DNA of 64,000 nt from Armillaria gallica (taxonomy: Eukaryota > Basidiomycota > Agaricomycetes > Agaricales > Physalacriaceae): NCBI GenBank assembly GCA_037576215.1, contig JBANDB010000007.1, positions 3,875,001 through 3,939,000 on the forward strand, in the 5' to 3' direction. The position numbers and the translations under genes are program-made. Positions within the stretch are counted from its first letter, which is position 1. Each line of letters starts with the position of its first letter. Positions 43,231-57,553 of the stretch are shown one piece after another. The notes below the pieces were generated by a model that did no database searches, was not told the origin of the DNA, and saw only the letters and a program-made list of their open reading frames with translations.

Positions 43231-44578
43231 TGATGAGCCTTCAAGCTCTGTATACTCAGAATTTGCAGATTTTACCTGCTGATTAATGCTACTGTCCCTT
43301 CAATAACCTCTCAGTAAACCAATGATTGCACACCTACTGATACCACTTTTATCCTATGGCAACCACTCCTTACATGCTTTGTTATCCATCTCATCTTGCC
43401 ATGCATTGTAATTGCTGTACTTCATCATGGCAAGGCACCTTTGATTGACAATCACCCCAATACAGAATTGATGCATCACTCAGAAGCACCCAGTTGATGT
43501 GCTCATTGATCACTTAATGAAAATGATGTGATTGACAAGAGTACCCTTGCAGCTATGACAATTGCAGCTATGGCAACTACAGACTGTGTTTACTAAGGCT
43601 GTTACTTTGCCAAGGCCACAAGAAAATGTTGCCCCATGAGTACTCCTCAGCACGATGACTATTGCCTAGTAATCCACAGCTAAACAGCATCTAGTGATAT
43701 GAGTATCACTCAAAGACTCCATACTGTTTGCATCCATACATGGCAACATCAACAAGTTGCTGTTACTTTAGAAGACCAAGGACCATATGTTTCCTATGAT
43801 TTTTACAAAGCAAAGGCCTTACAGCCTTACTAAGTCTCGTGTATTTACTCTATTCATAAATTTGTACTTGTAGTATAAAAACTAGCTAGAAAATGTAGCT
43901 ATAGAGCAGTTCATCTATAGTTGACCCCAGACTATGTCAATTGTCATCACACTCTAGTCTATCACCAGTAAACAATGTTTATTCACCATTCTATAGCAAT
44001 ATACAGTTTACCCCAGCATATTCTTGATTGCATGTTAACTCTTGAGCTCACCAGAGTAATTCCATGGTTTTTAACTGTGAAGAGTCCTTTGCTACTCACT
44101 CCTCACTCTTAACACTATTGGTACACACTCATACTGTGCCAATACATGATCGCCATGCCATACCTCATCTCTGTTATCTTTTATAAGCTGTCATCATATC
44201 ACTTTCACACCACTGGAGTTTTTACAGTTTCTCTTTCACCATTGTTATTGTCACCCACTTGGGTAGTCTCAGAGCAGATTTAGGATCAGTTTCAGCAAGT
44301 TTTCATATAGTATCAGTCCCTCAAGTGAACTTGAAGGTTAGTTTGACATAGAATAGGATCATGTCGGTACCAGACCAGTTTTGACATCGACTCAGCACCA
44401 TTGCATCATATAGGACCAGTATCACCACCAGTTTTTGTAGTTTCACATTTTCCCTCACCATTCCACTCCCAGCACCTTGTTCCATGTTTTCTTTCAATTC
44501 ACATTTTCTCATATGGATTTGTGGTATTCACATCATATCTGCTTCCATTCCCTCTCATTTCAATAGAACCCTACCAGC
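43231..44578 (+). repeat. F2: 3' LTR, truncated by D2
   Basis: It aligns with F4 from its first base to 'ccctaccagc', about 1.35 of 1.69 kb, where D2 (CACCTATGAATG) begins. The missing end is not found to the right of D2. CpGs are strongly depleted relative to the F2 5' LTR. Confidence 0.8.
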
Positions 44579-45340
44579 CACCTATGAATGCTACTTTAAT
44601 AGATCAAATAGTGTCAGTTAAAAATATTCAATTTCTCAGGATTATATGGCATATTAGTCAGCAGGCCAACTCTTGACATTATGACATTATCAGAAAATCT
44701 GGCAGAACCAGGAATTGAACCCAGGATCTTAAAAAGATTTTTAATAATACCATATAACTTGTCCAAGCAGACATGCTAAGCACTGTACTATACTAGCATT
44801 ATATATTTATATAATCATCACTCTATATGATCACCCTCTCTTATATTTATAATATCTTAATTGGGCCCCTCCCTTTGGTGCACTTTGGTGTGCTTTTTTT
44901 TCCTTATTGGGCTGGTAAAATTGGCCCATCAATTGGACCTAGAATTGGCTCTCCCATAGCATTGATGGCATTAATATCAGGCCATTTTCAGTCAAAATTC
45001 ACATTTTGGCGCATTTGAGGCTTCCTCAGGCTACTGGGTGGGTCAGGGGATGGTACTAGTATATGCCTAAACATAAATAGCATAAAAGCGAACCCTCTGG
45101 TGAGGTATGGGGGCCCTGGGGAGGGGGTAAAAAGGGTAAAATAGTGGAAAATAGTGGAAAATCACTGAAAATTTGCATTTAGAGGGTGCTATGTGTATTG
45201 GATCACTTTAAAAACTTGATATATGAATTTCCTTGTCTTGAAAACCCCTAAATGGCCCCTCTACAGTACATGTGGCACATTTTATAGCTAGGCATAATTG
45301 GGAAAATTGGCATTTTATGGTGCTGCATACATTGGATTGC
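44579..45340. mobile_element. D2: left arm, outer part
   Basis: It begins at the terminus CACCTATGAATGCTAC, followed by the tRNA-like block (minus strand, near 44700-44810) and the same arm sequence as D1 8239-8985. E2 splits it within ATTGC. It is older than D1, with many transitions. Confidence 0.8.
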
Positions 45341-45866
45341 TATTATGCACATGCCGTGGACCTCTGCTTCACACTGACTTCACACACAGACTTCATCTCA
45401 ACAAATCACACCATCAGACCTCCATGGCCTCCAGCCGCTTACCATCTACTTACTCCATTTTAATATTTCATTTTCATTTCATTTTACTATTTCACATATT
45501 AAATCTAGAACCCAAATTCAGTAGCAAACAGATTTCCATTGGATTCCATCAGACTCTGATTCAGATTACCTACTCATATATATACTGTAGAATTACTTGT
45601 AGATACTCAGTTTAAATATTGACTTGGTTTAGCCAAATCTCTCTCTGACTCCAAGTCTAATCTATCGCTCTCCAAGTCCGTGGTCTCTGCTCCATTGGAC
45701 TATCCTTACTCTATCCAAACCTTCGCTCTTCATGGACTCCACTCCGCAATCCAATCTTAGGGCTTTGGCTCAAGGGCGACGTTGCTAATAGCTTTGCCAA
45801 AGCCCACACACTCCATGGCCCTCCGCTTGTGCGAGTTATCTTTGTCTATTTGGCACATCCCTAACA
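45341..45866 (+). repeat. E2 5' LTR
   Basis: 526 bp, ends CCCTAACA. The first bases are TATTATGCAC, a decayed form of TGTTACGCAC seen in E1. Confidence 0.9.
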
Positions 45867-45912
45867 GTATATTCGAACTCAACCCTTTGAGTTGAATTTT
45901 TTTCTCTAAATC

Positions 45913-47475
<1,563 letters not shown>

Positions 47476-50400
47476 AGGGCAGCCCTGTATCCTCCGTGCG
47501 AGATCAGGGTTGCGTTGACTGTAATCGCACACCAGAGGTTGTCACCCTCAATGCCACCGCTCTTTCCAATCATTCACTCACTGTACCACTCTCCTCTGAA
47601 ATCGGCTCCAGTACGGAGGCCGATGACTCTCCAATCATTACTATCCTTCGTTTTCTTTCCTTGATTGACTCTGGTTCTAGCCATTGTTTTGTTGACTCCA
47701 AATACGTTGAGGATCACAACCTTCCTACCAAACCCATTCCCCCTGTTCAACTTTGGCTCCTTGACGGCTCCACCAGATCTCACATTTCTCAATCCATTAC
47801 CCTTCCAGAGACATCATCTCTATCGACTTCTATGTCACTCGTCTAGATTCATCCTGTAACATTGTCCTGGGATACAACTGGCTCTCCCGCTGCAATCCGT
47901 TGATTGACTGGGCAAAGCACAGTATCACTTTCCGTTCACCATTACCAGGTGTTTCCTTCCCTGCAAGTGCTTCCGTGGCATCTGATGCAACTGCATCTAA
48001 CTGCACAGACATTTCTCATCCAACTCCTATTCCTAATTCCAACCCGGCTCCTAAGCCAATTCTGAGATCCTGACAGACTCCGCCGCCATATGAACCCATC
48101 TACTCCTACCCTACCATTCCTTCCTTTTCTGCAATGGCTACACCCAAGATATCTATCATCTCTGCAGCCACTTTTGTTCGAGCATGTGCTGAAGACGGAG
48201 CTCAACAATACACCCTCCAACCTTCTGCACCTAGCATCAGCGGAATGGCCAGCTCTGCAGCCCTGCCAGATATGACAGATGTACCAGCAGAATATCACAA
48301 CTTTGCTGATGTTTTCAGTGACTTGCTCTCCGAGAAACTCCCTGAGCATAGACCGTACAACCTCAAGATCAATATTGAGGAAGAAACATCTCCTCCGCTT
48401 GGGCCAATTTACTCCCTCTCGGAGTCCAAGCTCAAAGCTTTACATGAGTTTATTGATGATAATCTCCATAGTGGATTCATCACACCCTCACATTCTCCCC
48501 ATGGAGCTCCAGTGCTTTTTGTCAAGAAAAAGACTGGAGAACTCCATCTTTGTGTCGATTTCCGTGGCTTAAACAAGATATCCAAGAAAGACCATTATCC
48601 CCTTCCACTCATTTCCAATCTCCTTGACTCCACACGCTCCACTCGCATCTATACCAAACTTGATCTCTGGCATGCTTATCATCTTGTATGCATAGCTGAA
48701 GGTGATGAATGAAAAACAGCCTTCCAGACCTGTTACGGCTCCTTCGAATGGCATGTCATGCCTTTTGGACTCACCAATGCTCCCACGGTGTTCCAACGCT
48801 TTGTGAACAATATTTTTGCTGACATGCTTGACATTTCTGTAGTTGTATACCTCGACGACATCCTCATCTATTCCGACAACCCCGTGGAGCACCGGGAACA
48901 CGTACACAAGGTTCTGCACAGATTAAGAGCAAACAGGCTCTACTGCAAAGGATCCAAATGCAAGTTTCACTGGGATTCCGTGGAATATCTAGGCTACATT
49001 CTCTCACCAGAGGGCCTCCGCATGTCTGAAGACAAGGTCAAGGCCATTTTAGATTGGCCAGTTCCCCGGAAAGTTAAGGACATCCAATCCTTCCTTGGCT
49101 TCGCCAATTTCTACCGCTGTTTCATCCACGAGTACAGTGACATCGTTATTCCTTTAACCCGCCTCACACGCAAAGGAACTCTGTGGAAATTCGACGACAA
49201 GTGCATGGCCGCTTTCAATGAACTAAAGCAAGCCTTCACTCACACTCCTATCCTTACCCATTGGGTTCCCGATCGGCAATTAGTTGTAGAGACTGATGCC
49301 TCTGACTATGCCATTGCTGCTATCCTCTCTATCTACCTTGATGACAGCAAAATCCACCCTATCGCTTTCCTATCCCAGAGCCTCCACAACGCCGAACTCA
49401 ACTACAACACCCATGATAAAGAGCTTCTGGCTATCTTTGAAGCCTTTAAATACTGGCATCACTACCTTGAAGGCTCCACAGATCCGATCAACGTCATAAT
49501 GAACCACAAGAATCTTGAATATTTTTCAACCACCAAGATTCTTACCTGGCACCAAGTCCAGTGGTCTGAATACCTATCCCAATTCAATCTAGTAATCTGC
49601 TTCTGACCAGGGAAACTTGGAGGGAAACTAGACGCACTCAATAGACGATGGGACGTCTATCCAAAAGAGGGGGATAGTCAATACACAGCAGTCAATCCTC
49701 ATAATTTCTGCCCTGTATTCACTCAAGAACAACTCTCCACGTCTCTCCGCACTACTTTCCTTGAAGGCCCTGCCCTCCATGCTAGTGCTATAATGGATAT
49801 TGACAAGCTCCATTTAGATATCAAGCAAGCACAATCATCCAACTCCGCAGCCTCTGATGGTTTCTGTCAGGCCAAATCCTCCACTCCCTCTTCCCCCTCT
49901 CAGTGGTCCATAGATGAATCAGACATTCTCTGTCTTGATAATCGCATCTATGTCCCGGACTCTGAGGATCTCCGTCTCCATGTCCTACAAAATAATCATG
50001 ATCACATCTTGGCAGGTCATTTTGGCCAAAATCAGACCTTGGAATTAGTCTGACGAAGCTATATCTGGCCACAGATGCATGAATATGTTTGCCACTACAT
50101 CAAATCTTGCACAATTTGCGGTCGCAACAAGACACCTAGACATCATCCTTATGGTTTGCTGAAACCTTTGCCGGTCCCAGAATGTCCGTGGGATTCCATT
50201 TCAATGGATTTCATTGAACAGTTACCGGACTCCAACAGATTCACTGCTATTCTTGTAGTAATCAACCGTGCAAGCAAGCAAGCCATCTTTATTCCTACAC
50301 ACGACACCATTAATTCCGAAGAACTTGCCCAGTTATTTGTCATTCATGTATTCTCCAAGTATGGTGTTCCTAACCACATCACCTATGACTGCAGCTCCGA

Positions 50401-51301
50401 ATCTGTCTCCCAATTCACGTGCACCCTTGCTAAGGCCCTTGACATGGAACTTCACTTCACTTCTGGTTATCACCCGGAGGCCGATGGGCAAACCAAACAT
50501 GCAAACCAAACCTTGGAACAGTACATCCACATCTATTGTTCTTATCAACAGGACAACTGGGATTTACTACTACCCATTGCAGAATTTGCATACAACAATG
50601 CTCCAAACGCCTCTACCAGAATCTCTCCATTCTTTGCCAACAAAGGCTACCACCCTAATATCACTGTTCACCCTGAACGTGATATTGCATCCGCTCAGGC
50701 CTGCAACTTTGTAGTCAACCTCGATGAACTACACCAATTCCTACGTGATAAAATCACCCAGGCGCAGTCTCACTACAAGATCCAAGCGGACAAGCGCTGG
50801 AATCTGGCTCCCCCTTTCAAAGTAGGTGACAAAGTCTATCTTAGCTCTAAGCATATCAAGACTACTTGCCCTACTGCGAAATTCGTGGAGAAATTCCTTG
50901 GTCCATTTGAAATCATAGCTCAACCAGGCTCCCATTCCTTCACCCTCAAACTCCCAATGGACCTCCGTGCCATTCACCCTGTCTTCCACATATCACAACT
51001 GGAACCTGTAGATGAAAACACTATCCCTAATCACACTCAACCTCTGCCACCTCCGGTGGAAGTCAACGGTGAAGAGCAATACGAAATAGCTCAGATCCTT
51101 GACTCCAAGATAGACTGCCGGTTCCAATGCCCTCTTCTCTACAGGATTCAATGGTTAGGTTATGAAGGCACTGATGAGGAATTTGCTTGGCTACTGGCTA
51201 CTGAATTCTCCATGGATGAATTCATTGAAGATTTTCATCATCGCTATCCAGACAAACCAGGACCATTAGCCAAAGTTACCATCTGCAAATCCACCATCTA
51301 A
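47476..51301 (+). pseudogene. pol: E2 Pol: protease, RT, RNase H, integrase, chromodomain
   Basis: Protease DSG near 47668 (LIDSGSSHCFVD); a frameshift near 47815 moves to the frame used up to 51301. RT: AEYHNFADVFS, KLDLWHAYHLV, MPFGLTNAPTVFQRFVN, YLDD at 48848-48859. RNase H: ETDASDYAIAA, NTHDKELLAIFEAFKYW. Integrase zinc domain: HDHILAGHF..CTICGRNK. The DDE core keeps MDFIEQLP and the Asp of TYDCSSE, but the third acidic residue is Lys (codon 50495-50497, QTKHANQTLEQ where Glu is expected). C-terminal chromodomain (YEIAQILDSKIDCRFQCPLLYRIQWLGYEGTDEEFAWL, about 51086-51195), typical of chromoviruses that target heterochromatin. TGA codons at 48071, 48710, 49604 and 50051. Dead copy. Confidence 0.9.
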
Positions 51302-51550
51302 TTCCTTTCGTGACTTGTAATACCACCGGTCTCCATCGGCTCCAACCATTTCTATTTCAAATCAAATCCACAAAAACTATTGCAAATTCGTTTCCTAATT
51401 GGGAACAGAATCCGTCAGCTCCATCTCATTCTCTTTCCTGTTCCCAAATCCAAACCAAGAAGTCAATATATATTATTGGGCCACTGGGGCCCCAACGTTG
51501 TACCAGTATTATCAAGAAATACAAGAAAATTATACCAAGGCAACAAAGGT
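51302..51550. other. E2 pol 3' flank
   Basis: About 250 bases between the sense pol stop and the antisense gene stop (convergent ends). No gene. Confidence 0.4.
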
Positions 51551-53292
51551 TCAAGAGGCTTCGGCACCCGATGGACCTGCCATATCTACATCTTCTACTT
51601 CTCTCTCAAGCTCCTGTACCAACATCGGCTCCAAATCTTCATACATTTCTCCTTCATTCTCCACCTTGATCCTGTTCTCCTGATTATATGCTCTCATCTG
51701 CACCGTTGCCTGCCGCTGGAGCTTCTTTTCGGCCTCTTCCTCTGGGTCCACATCAGGCATGGGCATTTTAATCAAGGCATCCAATTCCGGAATACCGACA
51801 GACTCCGTGCCTGGGACCATATCCTCCCTAACTTCCTCCTCCAAGTCCAACGGCTCATCTGAATCCTCCATCCGGTACCCTTCCTAGTCCCTCAATAACC
51901 TCTTCCACAGCTGCCATTCCTTGCGTCATCTGTGTGCATTGTAGAAGTCCTGGCAGGCCCATAGGAACTTGTTACGAGCCAGCATTTGCTGATGCAAACC
52001 GGCAGTGCCAATCTGCCCGACTCAGAAGGACTTGTTGAGAATCTCATATGGATCCTCCATTCCCAATGGCGTATCCATGGCCAACGCCAGTAAACCTTCA
52101 CCCTTGATAATGGCCATATCCCTATCAAGACATTGCTTGGCCATTTGACACAACGCCTCGCTGTAGATATCGCCCGTTTTTCGGAGCTCTATTTGCGATG
52201 CCTCAAACTCCGCCATCATAGACTTAGAAGGAAGGTCATCAGGATACTTGACGTCATGATCTGGATGGTAATCATCCACCAAGTCCTCCACCCACTCCAC
52301 AATTGTATCCACCTTTTCCTCCAAATGCGCTAGCCTTGAAGAAATATCTTGAAGAATCTCCAGCATACTGCTGGAACCCACGGAGCAGCCTTCCTCACCA
52401 CCTTTGTTGAAGGAACATCGCACCTTTTTAACACGGCACTGCTGACAGGTTCGGAGACTGCCACGGACAAAACAGGCAGCGTTATCAGTACGACATTTGC
52501 CACAGTGTTCTAACCCAAGTTAGCAAAAGACAACGGGATCTGATGGCATCACATACCATTGCCAGTCAAGACCTTATCCTTGGCCTGAGGCGCAGGCTCA
52601 GTCTTCAGACGCTTGGGCAACGAAGGATCCACCAGCACACCTTCTGCCTCTCCTTCACTTGCTACTACACTAGCAGACCAGAACTTACGCTTTCGGGGCT
52701 CCGTAATATTCACCTTTCCTTTTCCCTTGGCATCCTTTCTCCTCTTTCTTAATTCAGCCATCGTGGCCGTTTTTGGATCCGCCAGATCCGCCTTGGTATC
52801 TCCGTCACTCACCAATGAAATACCAACAGCCTGCAAGGCCAACTCGTTCGCCTCATCCTCTTTCTCCTTCTCCCTCTCCTTATCCTCCTTCTCCTTCAAG
52901 TCAGCCAATCACTGATGCTCTGTGGCCTCCTGTTGCTCCCTCTCCTTCTCCAAGGCCAACACCTTTTCCTTTTCAGCCTCCAACCAGATCCGCTCCTTCT
53001 CCAACCTCTTCTCCTCCACTTTCCTCTCCACCTCCTCCTTCTCCCTTTTCAAAGCCTCCATCTTAAGCTGATGAGTCAGCTTGTCCTGCTTCAGCTTCTC
53101 CACCTGCACCTCCTTTGCCTTTGCGGTCTTCCAGCTGTCATGGCAAGTAACAGCTTTGTCATACCGCTCCTCCACAGCAGTCCACTCCTCTGTTAATGCC
53201 TTGTAATCTTTGAAGGAAAGATCAGGTGGTGTCAGTGCCGACTCATAAGACTTGGGTGTTGTGGAGTCGCGATACTTGACAGGTGCTGACAT
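51551..53292 (-). pseudogene. E2 antisense gene: Zn2Cys6-like coiled-coil protein
   Basis: The ATG at 53292 (MSAPVKYRDSTTPKSYESALTPPD) lies 163 bases inside the 3' LTR. A long Lys/Glu coiled coil follows (EVQVEKLKQDKLTHQLKMEALKREKEE.., about residues 45-150), then basic NLS-like tracts (LRKRRKDAKGKGK, EPRKRKFW, PKRLKTEP). A clean 47-nt intron (52556-52510, GTATGT..CTAAC..GGTTAG, phase 1) joins LTGN to EHCGKCRT. The Cys motif is CX2CX6CX8CX2CX6C (CGKCRTDNAAC, CQQCRVKKVRC; 52504-52415); its second half resembles the basic half of a Gal4-type cluster. A second coiled coil (LEILQDISSRLAHLEEKVDTIVEWVEDL) resembles the dimer helix of Zn2Cys6 factors. An acidic C-terminus ends GAEAS. TGA codons near 52907 and 52025 show decay. 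Confidence 0.65.
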
Positions 53293-53441
53293 GTTTATCA
53301 TTGAGGAAAGGAGAAGCGAGGAAAATACAGGGATGATGAGAGTAGGAGGTTAAGTTGCAAAATTTCCACAGTCAAAATTTCGTGCATGCATACCTATACT
53401 GATTGGCCATCGGGATCAGCGCTCTTGAGGGCAAGAACGCT

Positions 53442-53454
53442 AAGGGGGAGATAC
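53442..53454 (+). other. E2 polypurine tract
   Basis: AAGGGGGAGATAC lies directly before the 3' LTR TGTTACATGC. A good plus-strand primer site. Confidence 0.6.
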
Positions 53455-53969
53455 TGTTACATGCATGCCATGGACCTCTGCTTCACACTGACTTCACACA
53501 CAGACTTCATCTCAACAAATCACACCATCGGACCTCCGCAGCCTCCAGCCACTTACCATCTACTTACTCCATTTTAATATTTCATTTTACTATTTCACAT
53601 ATTAAATCTAGAACCCAAATTCAGTAGCAAACAGATTTCTGTCGGATTCCATTGGACTCTGACTCAGATTACCTACTCATATATATACTGTAGAATTACT
53701 TGTAGATACTCAGTTTGAATATCAACTTAGTTTAGCCAAATCTCTCTCTGACTCCAAGTCTAATCTATCGCTCTCCAAGTCCATGGTCTCCACTCCGTTG
53801 GACTATCCTTACTCTATCCAAACCTTCGCTCTCCATGGACTCCGCTCTGCAATCCAATCTTAGGGCTTTGGCTCAAGGGCGACATTGCTAATAGCTTTGC
53901 CAAAGCCCACGCACTCCATGGCTCTCCACTTGTGCAAGTTATCTTTGTCTATTTGGCACGTCCCTAACA
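53455..53969 (+). repeat. E2 3' LTR
   Basis: 515 bp, TGTTAC..CCCTAACA, aligned with the 5' LTR; one copy of a short repeated stretch (ttcattttcatttc) is lost. Followed by the TSD. Confidence 0.9.
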
Positions 53970-53974
53970 ATTGC

Positions 53975-55740
53975 TCCAGGGATGTTACCAATCAATTTCT
54001 ACACTATTTAAACCCTAGAATACATCTTCATATGATATATATGATGACTGGAATGTGATAAAAAATGGGGAATTGGGGAGGAAACATGGTCTATTTTGTT
54101 TTCTAGGTGTTGTGTCAGTCTGGAAACATCACCAATCAATTCCTTGACCTTTAAAACTCCCAAATGACTCTTGGTTACATTTATGAGGTCTCAGGAACAA
54201 TGGAAATAATGATGTAACAGTTTAGGAGGAGCATATAGGGAAACTCACATTTCTGAGCTTCAGAGAACTTTGGAGTTGTTACCAATGGATTCCTTGATCT
54301 TGAAAACTACTAGACCACCCCAAGAACACATTTAAAACTGTTGCAATCCATAGTAAAAAAGGTGATAGTGAAAATCTCTGAAATGCTATATAGCTTACAT
54401 TTCTAAGTGTTGAGGAGGATGATTCTGGTATAGGATACACAATATATATTGTATAATAGTGTGTACAAAAGACTGGATGATCTAAAATATATTGGCAGAG
54501 ATATAAGGTGATCTTTCTGAAAAAAAGAAGGAGTATCACTCTGATTTCGATGTTCTGGTCATCCTATGGCTTGAGGACTATCAGATTCAGATTCCTGGAC
54601 CCAAAAAACCCTAAAATAATCAATCATCCCTATGGGTAATTTTTAATAGTACAATATCTATAAACAGAAGCACACTTATTACTTTGGAGTTTTGACATAT
54701 AAATCCCATGGATGGTTGATAATTCTAGGGTTTTTTGGGTCCAGGAATCTGAATCTGGTAGTCCTCAAGCCATAGAATGACCAGAACATCGAAATCAGGG
54801 TGATGCTCCTCTTTTTTTTCAAAAAGATCACCTTATATCTCTGCCAATACATTTCAGATCATGCTAGTATTTTGTACACACTATTTTACAATATGTATTG
54901 TGTATCCTATACCAGAATTATCCTCCCCAACACTCAGAAATGTAAGCTGTATGGCATTTCAGAGATTTTCACTATGACTATTTTTACCATGGATTTCAAA
55001 AGTTTGTAATGTGCTCCTGGGGTGTTCTGGAGGCTTTTAAGGCCAAGGAATTCATTAGAAACAACTCTGAAATTTCCTGAGGCTCAGAAACATGAGTATT
55101 CATATGTGCCCCTCTTAAACTGTAATATCATTATTATGATCAATACTGAGACCTCAAAAATAAAACATAGAGTTTTTTGGGGGTTTTCAAGGTCAAGGAA
55201 TTGAATGGTAACACTCCCAGAGGAATCAGGATGCCTATAAAGCAATATAATGCATATTTTACCTTTAATTCTCTATTTTTCAGTGTTCTGGTGGTCATAT
55301 ATAACTAATGAGGATGTATTCTAAGCTTTTCATAGTGTAGAAAATGGATGGAAAAGTCTCTGAAGCCATCTGATGCACAAAGCACCTCCAAAACACGAAT
55401 TTCCTACTTATTTTCGCTATTTTTCACTATTTTACTCTTTCACCCACTCCACAGGGCCCTCATATCTCATTAGAGGCTTTGTTTTTGTGTTATTTATCTT
55501 TAGGCATATACTAGTACCATCCCCTAGCCTATCCAGTATCTATAAACCACCCCAAATGCAAATTTTCTGTCTATTTTCACTATTTTTCACTATTTTAGCC
55601 TTTTTAACCACTTTCCAGGACCCCCATACATCACTAGATAGTTTGCTTTTATGTTATTTATATTTGAGTATATAATAGTACCATTCCCTGGCCCACCAAC
55701 CACCCAGAGGATGCTTCAATAAGCCTAAACCCCTATTCAG
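53975..55740. mobile_element. D2: inner left arm, spacer and right arm, decayed
   Basis: Continues D2 after E2 (compare 8990 onwards in D1). The spacer near 54630-54720 is in the opposite orientation to D1. The right arm (from about 54730) is diverged. A part is duplicated in tandem (about 55420-55545 and 55585-55710, period 164). The outer end is not recognisable, so the right border is approximate. Confidence 0.7.
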
Positions 55741-56805
55741 TCCAAAAATAGATTGATATTATTGATGGCATTCTGCAGTGCCACTACATCCAAACCAATT
55801 TTGACATATCCATCTATTTTGGCTGCATTTCAATGAAATAACCTTACAGATATAAAGAAAAGTATAGAGCAAGATTTTCTCTTTAATATTAGTCCAATCT
55901 ATCAAGAAATTAGCTGGTATAGTGATCTAAATATTGATAGGGTCACTATACCAGCTAATTATAGATTATTATAAGAAGCCTAGAATTTTATTTTAGCTCT
56001 TCCCAATGAGAAATAAGCTAGATTTTTGAGAAACATTGATCTGGCATTTCAAATCTGGCTCTAGCCTCTAAAAATAGCAAAAATGCACAATTAATGCTAA
56101 TAATAGACCCTCTCCTCATCACCCCACCCTAAAAATAGCCTCACCTAAACTCTCTACTTATATCACAACCCAATACAAAATATTGCTAGTATTGCTAACA
56201 ATATAATATCACTCTATAATAGATCTATTATTATAGGCTCTCTATATAATAGAAATTGCTATTGTAATAGTAATATTTATAAAGGGGCTAGGGCATTGGG
56301 TGTAAAGGTAAGACATAGAAGAGAATTGATTGTGTTGCTTATAATCATAGCAAAAGAAATAGTCAGTTGCTTAGGTTAGAGTTGGAGACATTAGACATGT
56401 GCCCAGCTCGATGAGTAACAGATCACATGATATGACAAAGAGCCATCTAGCTGAATGATATGTGACTACAATCACAGTCACAATTTTATTTACTGATTTA
56501 ATAAGGTCTAGAAATACATCACAGTTTAATTTATTTGCTTTAATTGCTATTTATTATAGACCTATCACATTATATCCTTCATTATCTGATGATCTTAAAT
56601 CATATTTTTATCAACTTGATCTGTAATTAAATTTTGGATAACCTTTATTGCTTCCATACATAGAGCTATGATATTAAAAAGGTTTTTCTAAAATAGTTGT
56701 ATTTATTATATTTATAAAAAATTCATATCTATATTTAACAATACAGTAGTATCTAGGGTATTAAAGCACAGATACATTTGAAATAGAGCATACTAGTCTT
56801 GTATT
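55741..56805. other. AT-rich spacer with an 18-bp hairpin
   Basis: No gene seen. A perfect inverted repeat, 55908-55925 with 55943-55960 (AATTAGCTGGTATAGTGA and its complement), has an 18-nt loop. The remainder is AT-rich and without recognisable similarity. Confidence 0.4.
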
Positions 56806-57195
56806 TGGTATCAAGGAGTTTAAGTTTAAATGCAGTGATCTGGTTTTGTTATGAAACAGTCAGATTGAGAGCTCATTAAATATGAAAATGAAACTACGAT
56901 ACTTGGGACCCTTGATTGTTATACATCACACCAAGGTTGGCAATTACATATTAGCCAAAATAGTTGGAGCTATAATTCATTCTAAAATAGCTGCTTTTAG
57001 GGTAGTACTCTATTTAGCCTAAAAATTCATAGATTTAGAAGGGAGAATACTTGAACTCATGGATATGTCATATGCAGAGCTACAGAAACTTATGGACTCA
57101 CCAGAGCCTAAAGATAAAGTACCAGATAACTTCACAGATGACTATCCAGAGACAGAAAATCTTAAAGTGTCAAAAGATATTAACTTAGACAATTA
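56806..57195 (+). pseudogene. pol: A2: integrase C-terminal fragment
   Basis: It matches A1 16294-16683 (KFKCxDLVL..QIESSLN, PEPKDKVPDNF) and stops at the same TAA. CAA->TAA and other C-to-T changes are present. Nothing of A2 upstream of this point is recognisable in the window. Confidence 0.8.
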
Positions 57196-57553
57196 AACCT
57201 AGAGAGCTCACATCAAAGAAAAACCAAGACACTTGGCAGGCAGTGTAATATTACTTGTACAGACAGTATGAAACCATTACTAACTAATGGTGAAAAGAAA
57301 AAACTAGCTAAAAAGTATGAGCTAGATACTACTGGATGATACGATAGGTCCTGGAGACTTCTGGAATGCTACTCTCAAAGTAAGCTAACAGGGAATGACA
57401 GTAAGGGAGCAGATATTCAACATCAGTAGCAGATAACTGAAAAGAGACAAAGTGGGATGAGGAAACTAAGTCACCATTACCATTACCAATAAGAGAACCA
57501 GAAATATCAATGATGAGAGGCCAGGGCCTAGAAACATGAAGGCTTTAAGATAA

